55,089 bases of DNA from Geitlerinema sp. PCC 9228 (GTDB lineage: Bacteria; Cyanobacteriota; Cyanobacteriia; Cyanobacteriales; PCC-9228), in contig NZ_LNDC01000136.1 of NCBI RefSeq assembly GCF_001870905.1, forward strand, positions 1-55,089. The letters run 5' to 3'. The position numbers and the translations under genes were made by a program. The notes beneath the pieces are model-generated. The model saw nothing but the letters and a program-made list of their open reading frames with translations. It was not told where the DNA came from and did not search any database. Below, piece by piece: positions 44,649 through 53,215 of this stretch. Numbering within the stretch: position 1 is the stretch's first letter; each line of letters begins with the position of its first letter.

Positions 44649-45401
44649 ATGAAGACGTTGACAAACAGGGAAGGGATTGCCATCGACCGGCTGTGGGTCC
44701 ACTACCGCCATGTAGAGGCTTTGCGGAATATTAACTGCCAGGTGGAAGCCGGTAAGGTGACGGGGATTATTGGTCCTAATGGTGCTGGCAAAAGTACGCT
44801 GTTGCAGGCGATGCTGGGGTTGATTCCGGCAAGTCAGGGAAAGGTGATGTACCAGGGACAGCCTTTGCAGGTGCAGTTGAAACGGGTTGCTTACGTTCCT
44901 CAGCGATCGCAAATTGATTGGACGTTTCCGGCGACGGTTTGGGATGTGGTGATGATGGGTCGCGTGAAGCATACGGGTTGGTTTCGTCGTTTTTCTAGTG
45001 TGAGTCGCCGAATTGCTTTGCAGGCTTTGGAGAGAGTGGGGATGGAAGGCTACCGCAATCGCCGAATTGGCGAACTTTCTGGCGGACAGCAGCAGCGGGT
45101 GTTTTTGGCGCGATCGCTGGCGCAACAAGCAAAAATCTTTTTCTTGGACGAACCGTTTGTGGGGGTGGATAAGAAAACAGAGGGGATTTTGTTTGATATA
45201 TTTCGGGAGTTAGCCGATGAAGGGAAAATTGTGTTAGTGGTCAATCACGATTTGGGCGAAAGTATTACCAATTTTGATAATTTAATTTTATTGAACCAAG
45301 ATTTGATTGCTAGTGGCGATCGCGCTTTGGTGTTGCAGCCGGAAAACATGCACCGTGCTTACGGCGGTCAAGTAAGCTTTTTCTCCGAACAGGTAGCATA
45401 G
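44649..45401 (+). CDS. Metal ABC transporter ATP-binding protein
   Basis: The 250-residue ATPase has Walker A GPNGAGKST, Q-loop VPQRSQIDWTFP, signature LSGGQQQR, Walker B KIFFLDEPF and the switch His in VVNHDLGES. The Q-loop block DWTFPATVWDVVMMGR is typical of zinc/manganese importers. It drives the permease encoded 18 bases downstream and pairs with the divergent binding protein, so this is an mntABC/troABC-type importer split into divergent units. ATG 44649 has GAGAGG just upstream; an earlier TTG is unlikely. Confidence 0.92.
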   Translation: MKTLTNREGIAIDRLWVHYRHVEALRNINCQVEAGKVTGIIGPNGAGKSTLLQAMLGLIPASQGKVMYQGQPLQVQLKRVAYVPQRSQIDWTFPATVWDVVMMGRVKHTGWFRRFSSVSRRIALQALERVGMEGYRNRRIGELSGGQQQRVFLARSLAQQAKIFFLDEPFVGVDKKTEGILFDIFRELADEGKIVLVVNHDLGESITNFDNLILLNQDLIASGDRALVLQPENMHRAYGGQVSFFSEQVA

Positions 45402-45419
45402 CGGAGTTTCAATCTGGTT

Positions 45420-46307
45420 ATGTTCGAGATTTTCTTAGAACCTTTGCAGTACAGTTTCATGCAGCGATCGCTAATTGTGGCGGTGACGGTGGGATTGATT
45501 TGTGCTGTGGTGGGTAGCTATTTGATGGTACAGCGGTTGGCTTTGCTGGGAGATGCCATCAGCCACTCGTTGCTGCCGGGATTGGCGATCGCTTTTTTGT
45601 TGGGGGGCAATATTTTTGTGGGTGCTTTTATTGCCGGGATTGTGAGTACCATTTTGATTACTTGGATCCATACGCGATCGCCCATCAAAGAAGACGCCGC
45701 CATGGGAATTGTATTTTCCGCCTTCTTTGCCCTAGGGATTACCCTAATTACCATTATCCAGAAAAAAAATAAAATCGACTTAAACCACTTTCTATTTGGT
45801 AATATTTTAGGCGTAACAGCAGAAGATGCCCGCAACACAGCCATTATTGGGTTTATCGTCATTGCTGCCGTGGTTCTTCTCTACAAAGAACTTTTATTTT
45901 ATAGCTTCGATCGCTTGGGAGCACAAGCCGCCGGTCTGCCTGTCAATTTGCTAAACTTTGGTTTAACCATTCTCATTGCCCTAACCGTGGTTGCCAGCAT
46001 GAAATCCGTCGGCGTGATTTTGGTGCTGGCTATGCTGATTATTCCTAGTTCTACCGCTTATCTGCTAGTTCCCCGCCTCCATCAAGTCATGGTATTGGGA
46101 GCGATTTTAGGCGTTTTGTCTAGCATCAGCGGCATGTATTTAAGCTACTACTACAACTTGCCTTCGGGTCCAGCGATTGTTTTGGTGGCTTTTGGTTTAT
46201 TTTCCCTGACCTTTCTGTTCGGTCCCAGCCACGGCGTCTTGACCAATCGGCGGGGTAGCAACAAGCGAACCTCCATTATCCAAGAAATCAAAAAACTTTT
46301 GCAATAA
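45420..46307 (+). CDS. Metal ABC transporter permease
   Basis: The 295-residue membrane protein of the ABC-3 family has eight or so helices. Family blocks are MQRSLIVAVTVGLICAVVGSYLMVQRLALLGDAISHSLLPG, NHFLFGNILGVT, LGAQAAGLPVN and LVLAMLIIPSSTAYLL. It forms the channel for the Mn/Zn importer with the preceding ATPase and the divergent lipoprotein. The last 20 residues are basic and cytoplasmic. No clear terminator follows closely; one lies about 310 bases downstream. Confidence 0.93.
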   Translation: MFEIFLEPLQYSFMQRSLIVAVTVGLICAVVGSYLMVQRLALLGDAISHSLLPGLAIAFLLGGNIFVGAFIAGIVSTILITWIHTRSPIKEDAAMGIVFSAFFALGITLITIIQKKNKIDLNHFLFGNILGVTAEDARNTAIIGFIVIAAVVLLYKELLFYSFDRLGAQAAGLPVNLLNFGLTILIALTVVASMKSVGVILVLAMLIIPSSTAYLLVPRLHQVMVLGAILGVLSSISGMYLSYYYNLPSGPAIVLVAFGLFSLTFLFGPSHGVLTNRRGSNKRTSIIQEIKKLLQ

Positions 46308-46616
46308 GTTTTGTGAAGCTAGTCCTCTCTTAGCCAAACTTTAACCTTTTCTAAAAAAAAGCTTAATTTTCACCGGATACTTTGATTGAGGAACTGGGAA
46401 TCGGAACAAACTGCCGAATTCTATAAATTCCAGGCATTTTGCTCTATCGCACTGGTTCTACTGGCGTTCTCAAGGGGTCTTCGTTTTTCCAATCGCCTGC
46501 TTCAGGAACCCTCCACTTCTTGAAACATTTGATATCCGTTCATCCAGCAGCCTATCGGCATATTCATTCACCATCTAGCTTGCTCTTACCAAAACACGGG
46601 TTCACCATTTCTGGAG

Positions 46617-46646
46617 GTGGGGGGAACGTTACCCCGCTTTTTTTTT
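46617..46646 (+). terminator. Intrinsic terminator or attenuator upstream of the giant nuclease gene
   Basis: GTGGGG and CCCCGC pair (one G-T wobble) around a nine-base loop and are followed by nine T. It may end read-through from the metal transporter operon, or attenuate a leader of the giant nuclease gene 110 bases further on. Confidence 0.55.
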
Positions 46647-46650
46647 GGTC

Positions 46651-46684
46651 GTTTTCAGTATATGGGTCCGAATCTACTGAAAAC
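46651..46684. promoter_or_regulatory. Perfect 10-bp inverted repeat, candidate operator
   Basis: GTTTTCAGTA and TACTGAAAAC are exact inverted repeats with a 14-base spacer, starting four bases after the T-run of the terminator and 73 bases before the ATG of the nuclease gene. It could be a repressor or activator dyad for that gene, or a second hairpin. Confidence 0.45.
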
Positions 46685-46757
46685 AAATTCCCAAACTTGA
46701 CATCTGTTGGCTCAGAAAACCACACCACACTCACTCATAGATTGAGGAGAAGCATAC

Positions 46758-49700
46758 ATGGCTACCAGTATTTTTGATATTCAAAATACCAACAATTCCG
46801 ATGGCAATTCTCCAGAGGTCGGGAATACAGTCACCACAAACGGCATCGTTACAGGGATTTATGATGGTGGCAATCGCGTCTTTATCCAAGACGGAACCGG
46901 ACCTTGGAATGGTCTGTTTTTGTTTCAACCAAATACTGATTCAAATACTGATTTAGAAGTTGGCGATGAAATTAAAGTCGAAGGAGAAGTAAAGGAGTCC
47001 TTTGGCTTAACGCAAATTGCCAAAGGAACGGTCACGGTTCTCAGCCAAGGCAACGAATTGCCGGAACCAGAAGTTCTGTCTACAGGGAATGTCGGTCAGG
47101 AAAAGTGGGAATCGGTTTTCGTTCGTACCGAAGACGTGGAAGTCACCGACGCCAACCCCGATGATCCCAATAATGACTTTGGCGAGTTTGCCATCGATGA
47201 TGGTTCTGGATCCGTTCGAGTGGATGACTTGGGGTCCATTACCTTCAACCCCAACGGCGGCGAAACTTTAGAATTCTTGCAGGGACCGCTAAACTATTCT
47301 TTTAGCAATTTTAAAATCGAACCCCGCAACAACGACGATTTGGGGGATATTACCGTACCCGTTTACGCAATTCAAGGAAAAGGTCACCAATCTCCCTTTA
47401 AAGACGAATCCGTCACGACTTCGGGAATTGTTACGGCTGTAGATGATAACGGATTTTATTTACAAGACCCTAACGGTGATAATGATGTAGCCACATCTGA
47501 TGGTATTTTCGTGTTTACCAATTCTTCTCCCAGCGTTAGTGCTGGTGATGAAGTAAAAGTAGAAGGAGAGGTAAGCGAATTTTTTCCTGGCGGCGAAGAT
47601 ACGGGAAATCTATCCACTACGCAAATTACCGCCGATAATTCCAACATTACGGAAATTTCCACAGGCAACAACCTTCCCGAAGCAACAGTCATTGGCGAAT
47701 CGGGTCGTACCCCTCCCACCGAAAACATCGAAGACGACAACTTTAGCGAATTCCAACCAGATGCCGATGGCATCGATTTCTTTGAATCCCTGGAAGGGAT
47801 GCGAGTAACAGCAGCAGATGCAGTTGCTGTGGGTCCGACCAATCGTTTTGATGAGATTTTCACAGTAGTTGACGGTGGTAACAATGCCACTGGAATTAGC
47901 GATCGCGGTACGCTGAATATCAGTCCCAACGATTTCAATCCCGAAAAAGTCCAAATCGACTTTAACGAAAATTTGCTACCGGATGGTTTCGAGTTTCCCC
48001 AAATCAACATCGGTTCGCAGTTGGGGGATGTTACCGGCGTCATCAGCTACGACTTTGGCAACTTCCAAATTCATCCCACCCAAGCATTCAATGCCACCAA
48101 CTCGGATATCGAACCAGAAACCACCAACATCGAAGCCACCGGGGAACAAATCACCATTGCCAGTTACAACGTCCTCAATCTAGACCCAAAAAAAGAAGAC
48201 GTAACCTTGGTTGACGAACAAGACCCCGACGAAGTAGATGACGATGTAGAGGATGGTCGATTTGAAGCGATCGCGCAGCAAATTACCGACAATCTTAACA
48301 CCCCAGACATCATCGCCTTACAAGAAATCCAAGACAACGACGGTGCCGAAATCACCCAAGAGAGTGCTGCCAACCAAACCCTGCAAACCCTCACCAATGC
48401 CATTGATAACGCTGGCGGTCCCAACTACGAATTTATCGACACTCCCGGTATCGTCCCTGCTTTTGAAAACGAAGACGGCGAAATCGTCCGTCCCACCGGC
48501 GGTCAGCCAGGCGGCAACATTCGCAACGCCTTCCTGTACAATCCAGACCGAGTAAATTTGGTAGAAGATTCGGTGGAACCCCTCACCGACCCCAAAGACC
48601 AAGCCGAAAACGAAAACAACCCCTTCTTCGGCAGCCGCATTCCCCTATCTGCTACCTTTGAATTCAACGGAGAACAGATAACTCTGGTAAACAACCACTT
48701 CTCCTCCAAAGGAGGTAGCAGTCCCATTCTCGGCGTCGAACAACCCTTTGAAGAAAGGCAAGAAGAGGTAGAAGTTAACGGTTCCCTCGACGAACGGACC
48801 AAACAAGCCAACGCCGTCAAAGACTACGTAGACGAAATTCTAAACGGAAACCCCAACGCCAATGTCGTCGCATTGGGAGATTTGAACGAATTTGAATTCG
48901 TTTCCCCTGTTGATGAAATCTTGGGTTCCAGCTTAAACAACCTCACCAAAAACTTCCCAGAAAACGAACGCTACAGCTTTATCTTCCAAGGCAACTCCCA
49001 AAGTCTGGACCACATTCTCGTTAGCGACAACCTCAAAAACGCTGTCAGCGAAGATATTGTCCATACCAACAGCGAATTTGCCGATGCCGCCAGCGACCAC
49101 GACCCCTTGGTAGCCGGATTCAACCTACCACCAACAGCCACCGAAGACTTGGTCTTAACCGAAATGGGTCGTTTCACAACTGGCGTTTTCGACGAAGGAG
49201 CTGCAGAAATTGCGGCTTTCGACCCAGAAACCGACCGTTTGTTCGTAGTCAACGGCAACGACGACACCATCGACATTCTCGATGCCAGCGACCCCACCAA
49301 TCCCACCAAAGAATTTGCCATCGACGTGACCTCATTTGGCAAAGGAGCCAATAGCGTTGATGTAAAAAATGGTACCTTAGCGATCGCGGTAGAAGCCGAA
49401 GATGGAACCGCCAACGGTCAAGCCGTCTTCTTCAACACCTCCCTAACAGAAAGTGACAATCCCCTGGCTCAGGTAGAGGTAGGTGTGCTGCCAGACATGC
49501 TTACCTTTACCGAAGATGGTAGCAAAGTGCTGGTTGCCAACGAAGCCGAACCCACCGATACCGCCGATCCAGAAGGCTCCATCAGCATTATCGATATACC
49601 AGAAAATCTTGGTAACCTCAGCCAAGACAACGTCACCGCAGCTGGTTTTACCGACTTCAACACTCAGAAAGAAGATTTGGTCAATGATGGCGTTCGTATT

Positions 49701-52700
49701 TTTAAAGGAAAATCCGTCTCCGAAGACCTAGAACCAGAATACATCAGCGTCTCTGGCGACACCGCTTGGGTAACCCTGCAAGAAAACAACGCACTTGCCA
49801 AAGTAGACCTCAACAGCAACTCCGTCTCCGACATTCTTCCCCTAGGAACCAAAGACCATAGCAAGCCTGGCAACAGTCTGGATGTCAGCGATAAAGACGA
49901 CATCGATATTGACACCTTCCCCGTATTGGGAATGTACCAGCCAGACAGCATTGCTTCCTTTACCGTCGACGGCGAAACGTATTTGGTTACCGCCAACGAA
50001 GGCGACTCCCGAGACGAAGAAGAACGAGTGGAAGACTTAACCCTCGACAGCGAAGCCTTCCCCAACGCCGACCAGCTGCAACAGGAAACCAACCTAGGTC
50101 GCTTGGACGTATCCACCATTGACGGCGATACCGATGGCGATGGAGAATTTGAGCAACTATATTCCTACGGTGCCAGGTCATTCAGCATTTGGGATAGCGA
50201 CGGCAACCAAGTTTACGATAGCGGCAACGACTTCGAACAAATTACCGCACAGCAGTTCCCCGACGACTTCAATACCGACAACGACGAAAACGACTTCGAC
50301 AGCCGCAGCGACGCCAAAGGTCCGGAACCAGAAGGCGTAACCACCGGCGTCATTGGCGACAATACCTATGCCTTCGTCGGCTTGGAACGCATCGGCGGCA
50401 TCATGGTCTACGATGTCACCGACCCAGAAAATCCCACCTTCACCAACTACATCAACAACCGCGACTTCAGCGAATCGCCAGAATCCGGCAATGCTGGCGA
50501 CTTGGGTCCAGAAGGATTGGAATTTATTGCCGCCGAAGACAGTCCCATTAATCAACCTATGCTGGCTGTCACCAACGAAGTCAGTGGTTCGACAACCTTC
50601 TATCACGTGGGAACTGGTGGTAATATTCCGCCACTGCTTACCAAACTCGACAGTACCAGCGTGGCGGAAAATCAAGAAGGAATTATCACCGTCGGGAATT
50701 TGACCACCAAAGACCTTGACGACGAAAACCACACCTATAGCCTGGTAGAGGGAGAAGGAGACACCGATAACAATTTGTTCCAGATTTTCGGGAACGAGTT
50801 GGTAACCGCAGAAACCTTTGACTTTGAAGAAAAATCCTCTCTCAACGTTCGCATACGTACCGAAGATGACAGTGGCGGTACCAGCGAACAAAGTTTCGCC
50901 ATTGAGGTTACTGATGTCAACGAAGCTCCTACCTTAGCCAAGGAGTTTGACGATATCAGTGCCACCGCTAACGACAACCAAAGCATCAACGTCTTCTCAT
51001 TTTTCACCGATGCCGAACAGGCAAGCAACACACTTTCCTACACGGTGGAAAGTAGCAATTCGGATGTGGTTGCATCCGATTTCAACCCACAGACAGGAAA
51101 GCTTTCCTTAAACTTCCAAAACGCTGGCGTTGCTGATATCACCGTTAAAGCGGAAGATGAGGCAGGTTTGGAAGTTGCCGATACTTTCAGTGTAGAGGTA
51201 GAACCAGAACCGCAAACCGAACCCAGTAACGAACCTCCTAGTATCGACCACATTGACATCGAACAGAATATTTCTGTTGAAAATACCATCGAACTCAATT
51301 TCAATATCTTCTCGCAGGTGTTCCAGGATTCGGAAGAGTCGGAATTGGAAGCTATTCGCATCGACAGCCTGCCGGAGAATGCTACTTTGCTTCTAGGTGG
51401 TGAAGAGGTTACATCCAAGCAAATTATTGGTGCAGAAGACATTGACCGGTTGGTGGTAAAACCCGGAGAAGGATTTACGGGAAATGTAAATTTCCGTTGG
51501 AGTGCTTCTGATGGGGAACGGTTTAGCCTGTTTGGCAAAACCATCGACATTGAGGTAACGGGAGTTAGTATTCAGCGGAATGTTTCGGTTCAGAATATCG
51601 AACTCAATGTCAACACCTTTGAACGGGTCTTTGAACTCTTCAGCAACGTTTCTGGGTCGCAACTACAGTCCATTCGCATCGACAGCCTGCCGGAGAATGC
51701 AACGTTACTCCTAGGTGAAGAAACGGTTTCTGTCGGACAGGTGATTACCGTCGAACAGATTAACCAGCTAATTGTTGAACGCAGCGAAGGGTTTACCGGA
51801 ACTGTTGATTTCCGTTGGAGTGGTTCTGACGGCGAATCTTTCCTCGTCTCCAACAAAACTGTCAGCGTGGAACTGACTGATGACGTTGAAGATGAAGACG
51901 GGGAAGAAGACGACGGAGAAGACCCCGATATGGAGATGGGTGATGGCGACACTGACGGTGATGTTGGTGAAGATGCCGATGACGATGACGACGACGATGA
52001 CGATGATGATGATGATGATGACGACGATACCTTCGTACCGGATAATGAGGTAACCGGCAGCGACGAAGAAGAAACCTTGGAAGGTTCTGAAGGGGACGAC
52101 GACATCACAGCAGCAGCCGGCAATGATATTATTGTTGCTAGTTTTGGTAGCGATCGCGCCAGTGGTGGCGAAGACAGCGATTTAATCTTTGGCAATGCTG
52201 GTAACGATTCCCTAGATGGCGGTATCGGCAACGATGTCTTGTTCGGCGGTATGGATGACGACGAACTCTCCGGCGGTGCAGGCAACGACGTTGTCAGCGG
52301 CGATTTAGGCAACGACCTGGTTTCCGGTGGCGATGGCGGCGATATCCTCATCGGTTCTCAAGGTAACGACACGGTCAACGGCGAAGCTGGTGGTGACCTG
52401 CTCTTCGGCAACCAGGGGAACGACGAACTCTCCGGTGGTGATGGTAATGACTCCCTCTTTGGTGGTCAAAACGAAGATATCATTACCGGCGGTGCAGGCG
52501 ACGACTTGCTGAGTGGCGATTTAGGGTTCGACACGCTTATCGGCGGCGAAGGCAGTGACAGGTTCCTGTTGCGACCTGGTGTTGGTAGCAATACGGTAGA
52601 AGACTTTGAAGATGGCGTGGATTCCCTACGCTTGGTTGGTGGGTTGAGTTTCTCACAACTTACGATTGCTTCCACCGATGTGGGTGTTTCTATTTCTCTT

Positions 52701-52784
52701 GGGGAGCAAACCCTAGCCAGTCTCGTAGGGGTGCAGGCAGACGAGATAACGGAGGAGGATTTCCAACAAATGAATGCTCTGTAG
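46758..52784 (+). CDS. Giant ExeM/NucH-type extracellular nuclease with RTX C-terminus
   Basis: The 2008-residue protein has no Sec signal. The order is: OB-fold-like lead domains (about 1-450; VTTNGIVTGIYDGGNRVFIQDG and a second copy VTTSGIVTAVDDNGFYLQD), an endonuclease/exonuclease/phosphatase domain (about 463-790; ASYNVLNLD, IIALQEIQDN, NNHFSSKGG, ALGDLNEFEF, ASDHDPLVAGF with the metal and catalytic residues), a choice-of-anchor I propeller domain (about 795-1287), cadherin-like segments, two duplicated modules of about 100 residues (about 1500-1705), an acidic linker with 17 consecutive Asp, and RTX calcium-binding repeats (GGAGNDVVSGDLGND type, about 1775-1935). RTX plus no signal peptide indicates type I secretion. 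It should digest extracellular DNA. GAGGAG precedes the ATG. Confidence 0.9.
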   Translation: MATSIFDIQNTNNSDGNSPEVGNTVTTNGIVTGIYDGGNRVFIQDGTGPWNGLFLFQPNTDSNTDLEVGDEIKVEGEVKESFGLTQIAKGTVTVLSQGNELPEPEVLSTGNVGQEKWESVFVRTEDVEVTDANPDDPNNDFGEFAIDDGSGSVRVDDLGSITFNPNGGETLEFLQGPLNYSFSNFKIEPRNNDDLGDITVPVYAIQGKGHQSPFKDESVTTSGIVTAVDDNGFYLQDPNGDNDVATSDGIFVFTNSSPSVSAGDEVKVEGEVSEFFPGGEDTGNLSTTQITADNSNITEISTGNNLPEATVIGESGRTPPTENIEDDNFSEFQPDADGIDFFESLEGMRVTAADAVAVGPTNRFDEIFTVVDGGNNATGISDRGTLNISPNDFNPEKVQIDFNENLLPDGFEFPQINIGSQLGDVTGVISYDFGNFQIHPTQAFNATNSDIEPETTNIEATGEQITIASYNVLNLDPKKEDVTLVDEQDPDEVDDDVEDGRFEAIAQQITDNLNTPDIIALQEIQDNDGAEITQESAANQTLQTLTNAIDNAGGPNYEFIDTPGIVPAFENEDGEIVRPTGGQPGGNIRNAFLYNPDRVNLVEDSVEPLTDPKDQAENENNPFFGSRIPLSATFEFNGEQITLVNNHFSSKGGSSPILGVEQPFEERQEEVEVNGSLDERTKQANAVKDYVDEILNGNPNANVVALGDLNEFEFVSPVDEILGSSLNNLTKNFPENERYSFIFQGNSQSLDHILVSDNLKNAVSEDIVHTNSEFADAASDHDPLVAGFNLPPTATEDLVLTEMGRFTTGVFDEGAAEIAAFDPETDRLFVVNGNDDTIDILDASDPTNPTKEFAIDVTSFGKGANSVDVKNGTLAIAVEAEDGTANGQAVFFNTSLTESDNPLAQVEVGVLPDMLTFTEDGSKVLVANEAEPTDTADPEGSISIIDIPENLGNLSQDNVTAAGFTDFNTQKEDLVNDGVRIFKGKSVSEDLEPEYISVSGDTAWVTLQENNALAKVDLNSNSVSDILPLGTKDHSKPGNSLDVSDKDDIDIDTFPVLGMYQPDSIASFTVDGETYLVTANEGDSRDEEERVEDLTLDSEAFPNADQLQQETNLGRLDVSTIDGDTDGDGEFEQLYSYGARSFSIWDSDGNQVYDSGNDFEQITAQQFPDDFNTDNDENDFDSRSDAKGPEPEGVTTGVIGDNTYAFVGLERIGGIMVYDVTDPENPTFTNYINNRDFSESPESGNAGDLGPEGLEFIAAEDSPINQPMLAVTNEVSGSTTFYHVGTGGNIPPLLTKLDSTSVAENQEGIITVGNLTTKDLDDENHTYSLVEGEGDTDNNLFQIFGNELVTAETFDFEEKSSLNVRIRTEDDSGGTSEQSFAIEVTDVNEAPTLAKEFDDISATANDNQSINVFSFFTDAEQASNTLSYTVESSNSDVVASDFNPQTGKLSLNFQNAGVADITVKAEDEAGLEVADTFSVEVEPEPQTEPSNEPPSIDHIDIEQNISVENTIELNFNIFSQVFQDSEESELEAIRIDSLPENATLLLGGEEVTSKQIIGAEDIDRLVVKPGEGFTGNVNFRWSASDGERFSLFGKTIDIEVTGVSIQRNVSVQNIELNVNTFERVFELFSNVSGSQLQSIRIDSLPENATLLLGEETVSVGQVITVEQINQLIVERSEGFTGTVDFRWSGSDGESFLVSNKTVSVELTDDVEDEDGEEDDGEDPDMEMGDGDTDGDVGEDADDDDDDDDDDDDDDDDDTFVPDNEVTGSDEEETLEGSEGDDDITAAAGNDIIVASFGSDRASGGEDSDLIFGNAGNDSLDGGIGNDVLFGGMDDDELSGGAGNDVVSGDLGNDLVSGGDGGDILIGSQGNDTVNGEAGGDLLFGNQGNDELSGGDGNDSLFGGQNEDIITGGAGDDLLSGDLGFDTLIGGEGSDRFLLRPGVGSNTVEDFEDGVDSLRLVGGLSFSQLTIASTDVGVSISLGEQTLASLVGVQADEITEEDFQQMNAL
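51262..51879 (+). repeat. Tandemly duplicated module within the nuclease gene
   Basis: Two adjacent modules of about 100 residues share IRIDSLPENATLLLG and GFTGxVxFRWSxSDGExF. At DNA level the 29 bases at 51354-51382 and 51672-51700 are identical. This shows a recent duplication or gene conversion of the stretch just before the acidic linker. Confidence 0.8.
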
Positions 52785-53215
52785 AGCGTTTTTAGAGCGT
52801 TTTAGGTATTTTTGCTTGAAAATCTCTTTTTTAAGGTGGAAGATTGGCCAATGGTACTGAAATCCTATGAGATCTCTTGCGATCGCACCATAGGTTTCGT
52901 CACGGCCGCTTCCACTTTTTTTGTGTTTGGGGACACCTAGAGTTGGCGAAGGTTTCATCAATTCTTTATCGGAATTTGTACGGGATAGGGAGAAATCTTT
53001 ATATTGTATTGTTCTTCCGCTCGGGTTGGCGATCTATACTGGAAATGCAATTGGGTACGCAAAAGGCTAGGCTACTGTTTTTAGGAGGCAGTTCACAAAA
53101 AGTTACAATTCTGCGAAAAATTTTCAGAATTGAGCGGAAAAATAGCTCCAACCGTAGGTAGCGATCGGTAAAATTTGGAGCATAGGGTTGTAGCAAATCA
53201 GATCCTTTAAGAATT
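52785..53215. other. Intergenic region between the two giant genes, no gene seen
   Basis: These 431 bases hold no recognisable gene. A weak hairpin (AATGCTC/GAGCGTT, 52773-52790) followed by a T-run overlaps the nuclease stop codon and may terminate it. The phrase AGAGCGTTTT is repeated twice near 52783-52803. The leader of the next gene is AT-rich. Confidence 0.45.

Larger units (their letters stand above)
46308..46757. other. Intergenic region upstream of the giant nuclease gene
   Basis: Between the permease stop and the nuclease start are 450 bases with no plausible gene. It holds a terminator-like hairpin with T9 (46617-46646), a perfect 10-bp inverted repeat (46651-46684) and a TTGACA hexamer at 46697-46702 lacking a good -10 at normal spacing. 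A GAGGAG sequence precedes the ATG at 46758. Confidence 0.5.

Noticed and set aside
51969-52028. Trinucleotide GAT/GAC tract as a contingency locus for phase variation
   Set aside because: The units are in frame (17 Asp codons) and mixed GAT/GAC, so slippage would change length but not frame.
51590-52351. Minus-strand serine-rich open frame of 253 codons
   Set aside because: It is antisense to the Asp tract and RTX repeats of the nuclease gene; GAT/GAC read backwards gives Ser-rich codons.
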